64,000 bases of DNA, taken from assembly GCF_035594125.1 (NCBI RefSeq), contig NW_026973701.1, forward strand, positions 475,001-539,000. The letters run 5' to 3'. The translations under genes were made by a program, and so were the position numbers. Source of the stretch: Scylla paramamosain. Lineage: Eukaryota > Arthropoda > Malacostraca > Decapoda > Portunidae. Below are positions 59,440 to 64,000 of this stretch, in pieces. The notes beneath the pieces are model-generated. The model was not told the origin of the DNA. It did no database searches and worked only from the letters and a program-made list of their open reading frames with translations. Position 1 is the first letter of the stretch, and each line of letters opens with the position of its first letter.

Positions 59440-60682
59440 AATAAATAATAATAATAAACGCTTTATTCTTTAGGCAGTCAACAAACTGAAAATGTACATT
59501 GGGGGTGGGGAAATACTTGACATTAATCCTAAAGGTAAGTCAAATCTAGAAGAGACTATTGATTGATGGCTCGCACCATGGTGGGAATCGCACTGAGTCT
59601 GTACCGGTCCGTACGTGGCGCCTTTAGGGGCGTTATTTTATTGTGGTGTCTGGTGGCACGGGTAGGGCGAGGCGCGTCAGGCGGCAGCATGTTTCTGAGA
59701 CGTGGATGATTCAGAAGTCCCCTTCCAACTTCTCCAGAGCCTCACTGTACCTGGTGGATAGTCTGGACAGCTTCAGGGTGTTCAGGGCTTCTTCATAGGT
59801 GGTGTATGCAGGGCCAAGGATGACCCTGCACGCCCTTTTCTTCACACTCTCCAACTGTAGCTGTTGAGTTTGTGTGAGGGAGGAGGACCACGCTGGGGAG
59901 GCGTACATGAGTTTGGGGAGGATGAAAGTAAGATACACCCCCCTTAACTCATCTGTCGGCGTCCCCAGCGACCTGAGTCTGCGCAGCATGTACAGCCTGT
60001 AGGTAGCTGATCTCACGGTGCTGGCGACATGCTGCTTCCAGGTCAGCTGGTCGTCCACCGTGACTCCGAGGAGCTTGGCACATCGGACCACCTGGAGGGG
60101 GTGAGGGCCCACTGAGAGCTGGGGAGGTACAGAGGAGGTACAGAGGAGGTACAGAAATGCATCACCACAGTTTTGTTGTGGTTGATGGTCATCCTGCTCT
60201 CCTCCGTCCACGTCTGCAGCCGCTCCAGGATCGCTTGCAGTGGCGAGTAGTCCGGGTTCTTGGTGGAAACTGGGACGCCCACGGTGCAGTCGTCCACATA
60301 CTTCCAGCGATGGGGGGTGTCAGTGAGGGCGTCGTTAATGAGGAGGAGGAAGCATAGAGGACCCATCTTGGTCCCCTGGGGGACCCCACAAGTCAGCTGT
60401 TGGAAAGTAGAGACAGAGCCCTGATAGCGAACGGCCTGACGCCTCCCTGTGAGGAAGTCGGCTAGCCACGCTATCAGGTTAGGAGGGAGACCCAGACTCA
60501 CTGCCTTGCTGATGACAACAGTGTGATCAACAAGATCAAAAGCCTTTTTGAAGTCCACAAAAGCAACAGCTAGAGAGGTGTTTCGCTTGTCCAGGTGGCT
60601 GTGGATGAATTCAAGGAAGCTGGTCAGGTAATGGGAGGTGGAGGTGGCTTTAATATTTACAAACTGTCTGATATCCACGGTA

Positions 60683-60684
<2 letters not shown>
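59440..60684 (-). mobile_element. 5'-truncated non-LTR retrotransposon (YVDD reverse transcriptase)
   Basis: On the minus strand the sequence begins inside a reverse transcriptase next to a (GT)n tract, runs through the palm and C-terminal region and ends in a short TTATTATTATT-type tail at about 59438-59455. 5' truncation and a short tandem tail are typical of LINE insertions. Confidence 0.82.
59711..60684 (-). pseudogene. reverse transcriptase, palm to C-terminus, with 11-nt duplication frameshift
   Basis: The first frame has motif A (VAFVDFKKAFDLVDH), motif B (GVPQGTKMGPLCFLLLINDAL) and motif C with YVDD. It then breaks near 60130, where an 11-nt unit (CTGTACCTCCT on the minus strand) is present about three times in tandem. 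The second frame continues with KLLGVTVDDQLTWKQHV, LPKLMYASPAW and the C-terminal VKKRACRVILGPAYTTYEEAL to a stop at 59711. Slippage at the 11-nt repeat probably caused the frame loss. Confidence 0.82.

Positions 60685-60724
<40 letters not shown>
60685..60724. repeat. (GT)n microsatellite
   Basis: GT run of about 40 bp at the truncated 5' end of the neighbouring LINE. Confidence 0.95.
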
Positions 60725-60727
<3 letters not shown>

Positions 60728-61045
60728 AATTTAACCACCACCTCGCACCATTATGAACGTCTCTGTACAATCCTCGTGATGACTGCAGTGATGAACGGTG
60801 CATCTATTTGTTAGATTGTTTATTGTAAGTCTGTAGGTGAAGTTATCGAGCTGAACACCAAGGCTACGAGTGTGTTGGTGCTATTGTATATTTTCTTGTA
60901 CACCGAGACAGTTCTGAATACTACAATAGTTTATCCTGCATCAGGATAAGTTTTCTTTTCCAGGGAAACGAAAGAAAATAATTATAAGGTGCGTTTTTGG
61001 AATGGTAGACTCAAGCATACATATTGGTAGTAAACCACAAAATAT

Positions 61046-62999
<1,954 letters not shown>

Positions 63000-64000
63000 A
63001 AACTTATCCACCTTCCTTATTTCCTCCTGATTGGTTTCGAACTGAGACGAACCACATAAACTTGATCGTAACTTGTCGGTAAATAAATCACTCTTTGCCT
63101 GCCTCGCCTTGGGGGACACTTGAAGTTTCCACCTCCGTCCTCAAGTTGCTGGGGGAAAGTTCGCGCATCTTGCCTTCAGTGACGGGAGAAGGAATGAAGG
63201 AAAGGAAGGGAAGGGGATTCGAGCGAGGAGAATAAAACAGTATTATACTCTTTCCTTGTCATTCATAATTTATCACCGAGTATGGATCCCTGAAGGTTTG
63301 TAGAAGTAAAGCACGTGTTTTATTTTTATTTATTTATTTTTTTTATGACACTCACATCCTCCTAAGTTCCACCTTAATATAATTTCTCAACAACAGTTCT
63401 TACACACAGACCTGTAGCTGTTCATCATGTGGCATTCAAGTCAGTGTTTTTTTTTTTTTTTTTAAGCGTTAAGTTAGGAGTGATGACGTAAGAGTCCACG
63501 TACTTACTAAGAGAACTTGCTAACTTAAAAATAGGAAAACAACACACAGTAGTTTTAAAATAGATGAACAGAAAATAACGCTGACAGTATAATGTAGCCT
63601 CCTCGTTGCATTATTTTTCTTTCATAGAGATTCATCAACGCCAAGCCAGATAAACATCACACCAGCTTTACAAACCCATCTATTTTACATCCTGCCGCCA
63701 GCTCCCCTCCGTGTTGAAACATTGGATTCGAGTCGAGGGCCCCATTTCTGTACATTTCTGGCAACAGGTAAATAAATAGATAGATAGATAGATAGATACA
63801 GAGATGAATACTGAATAGACAGACTGATAGATAGGTAGATAGAAAGACAAATAGACAAAAAGGCAGATAAATAAACAGATAGATTGATAGATGATGATAA
63901 TACTAGGGGATGTTAGATAGCCTTAAGAACACACACACACACATACACACTTATTTATAATGCGTCTGTATAGAAGGAAGTTATGATAAATTTATGCAGG
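63000..64000. other. no recognisable genes; (GATA)n
   Basis: Contains T-runs and a GATA tetranucleotide tract (about 63777-63800) with GATA-like sequence to about 63900, and a CA run near 63930. Confidence 0.5.

Overview
The window looks like nuclear DNA of a decapod crustacean, most likely a crab. It is extremely rich in long dinucleotide microsatellites ((CT)n, (GA)n, (CA)n, (TA)n), carries several non-LTR retrotransposons of crustacean type, has almost no host coding sequence, and has eukaryotic splice signals, TATA boxes and AATAAA signals. No rRNA, tRNA or CRISPR array was recognised.

The centrepiece is one apparently complete Maverick/Polinton (virus-like DNA transposon, adintovirus-like gene set) at 35606-51672, 16,067 bp. 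It has ~1.33 kb terminal inverted repeats, termini starting AG and ending CT, and a 6-bp target-site duplication (GATGGA at 35600-35605 and 51673-51678). All its genes lie on the minus strand. In transcription order they are: minor capsid/penton-like protein; spliced protein-primed family B DNA polymerase with an N-terminal Cys-rich exon; A32-type packaging ATPase; retrovirus-type integrase with chromodomain; two small Polinton proteins (113 and 172 aa); a macro-domain-like protein of 222 aa, which is unexpected; a small basic core-like protein; major capsid protein; adenain-type maturation protease; and a spliced Pro-rich protein. Together these would cover replication, integration, capsid assembly, packaging and maturation. 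The reading frames are intact, so the copy looks young.

The Polinton sits inside the reverse-transcriptase frame of a non-LTR retrotransposon (35381-35605 and 51673-53468). Removing the element and one copy of the duplication keeps that frame open across the junction.

Left of it: a possible host first exon with a start codon on the minus strand (379-495); diverged minisatellite arrays (620-1140, 1230-1625, 13960-14700); a nearly full-length but broken L2/CR1-like LINE on the minus strand (about 10330 to 5785); a broken Jockey-like LINE on the plus strand (about 19788-23010) with related fragments at 5225-5651, 27405-27535 and 55950-56190; and an older LINE on the minus strand (24780-23170). 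Right of it: another 5'-truncated LINE (60684-59440, minus) and long microsatellites. Most of the remaining sequence holds only microsatellites and low-complexity DNA.
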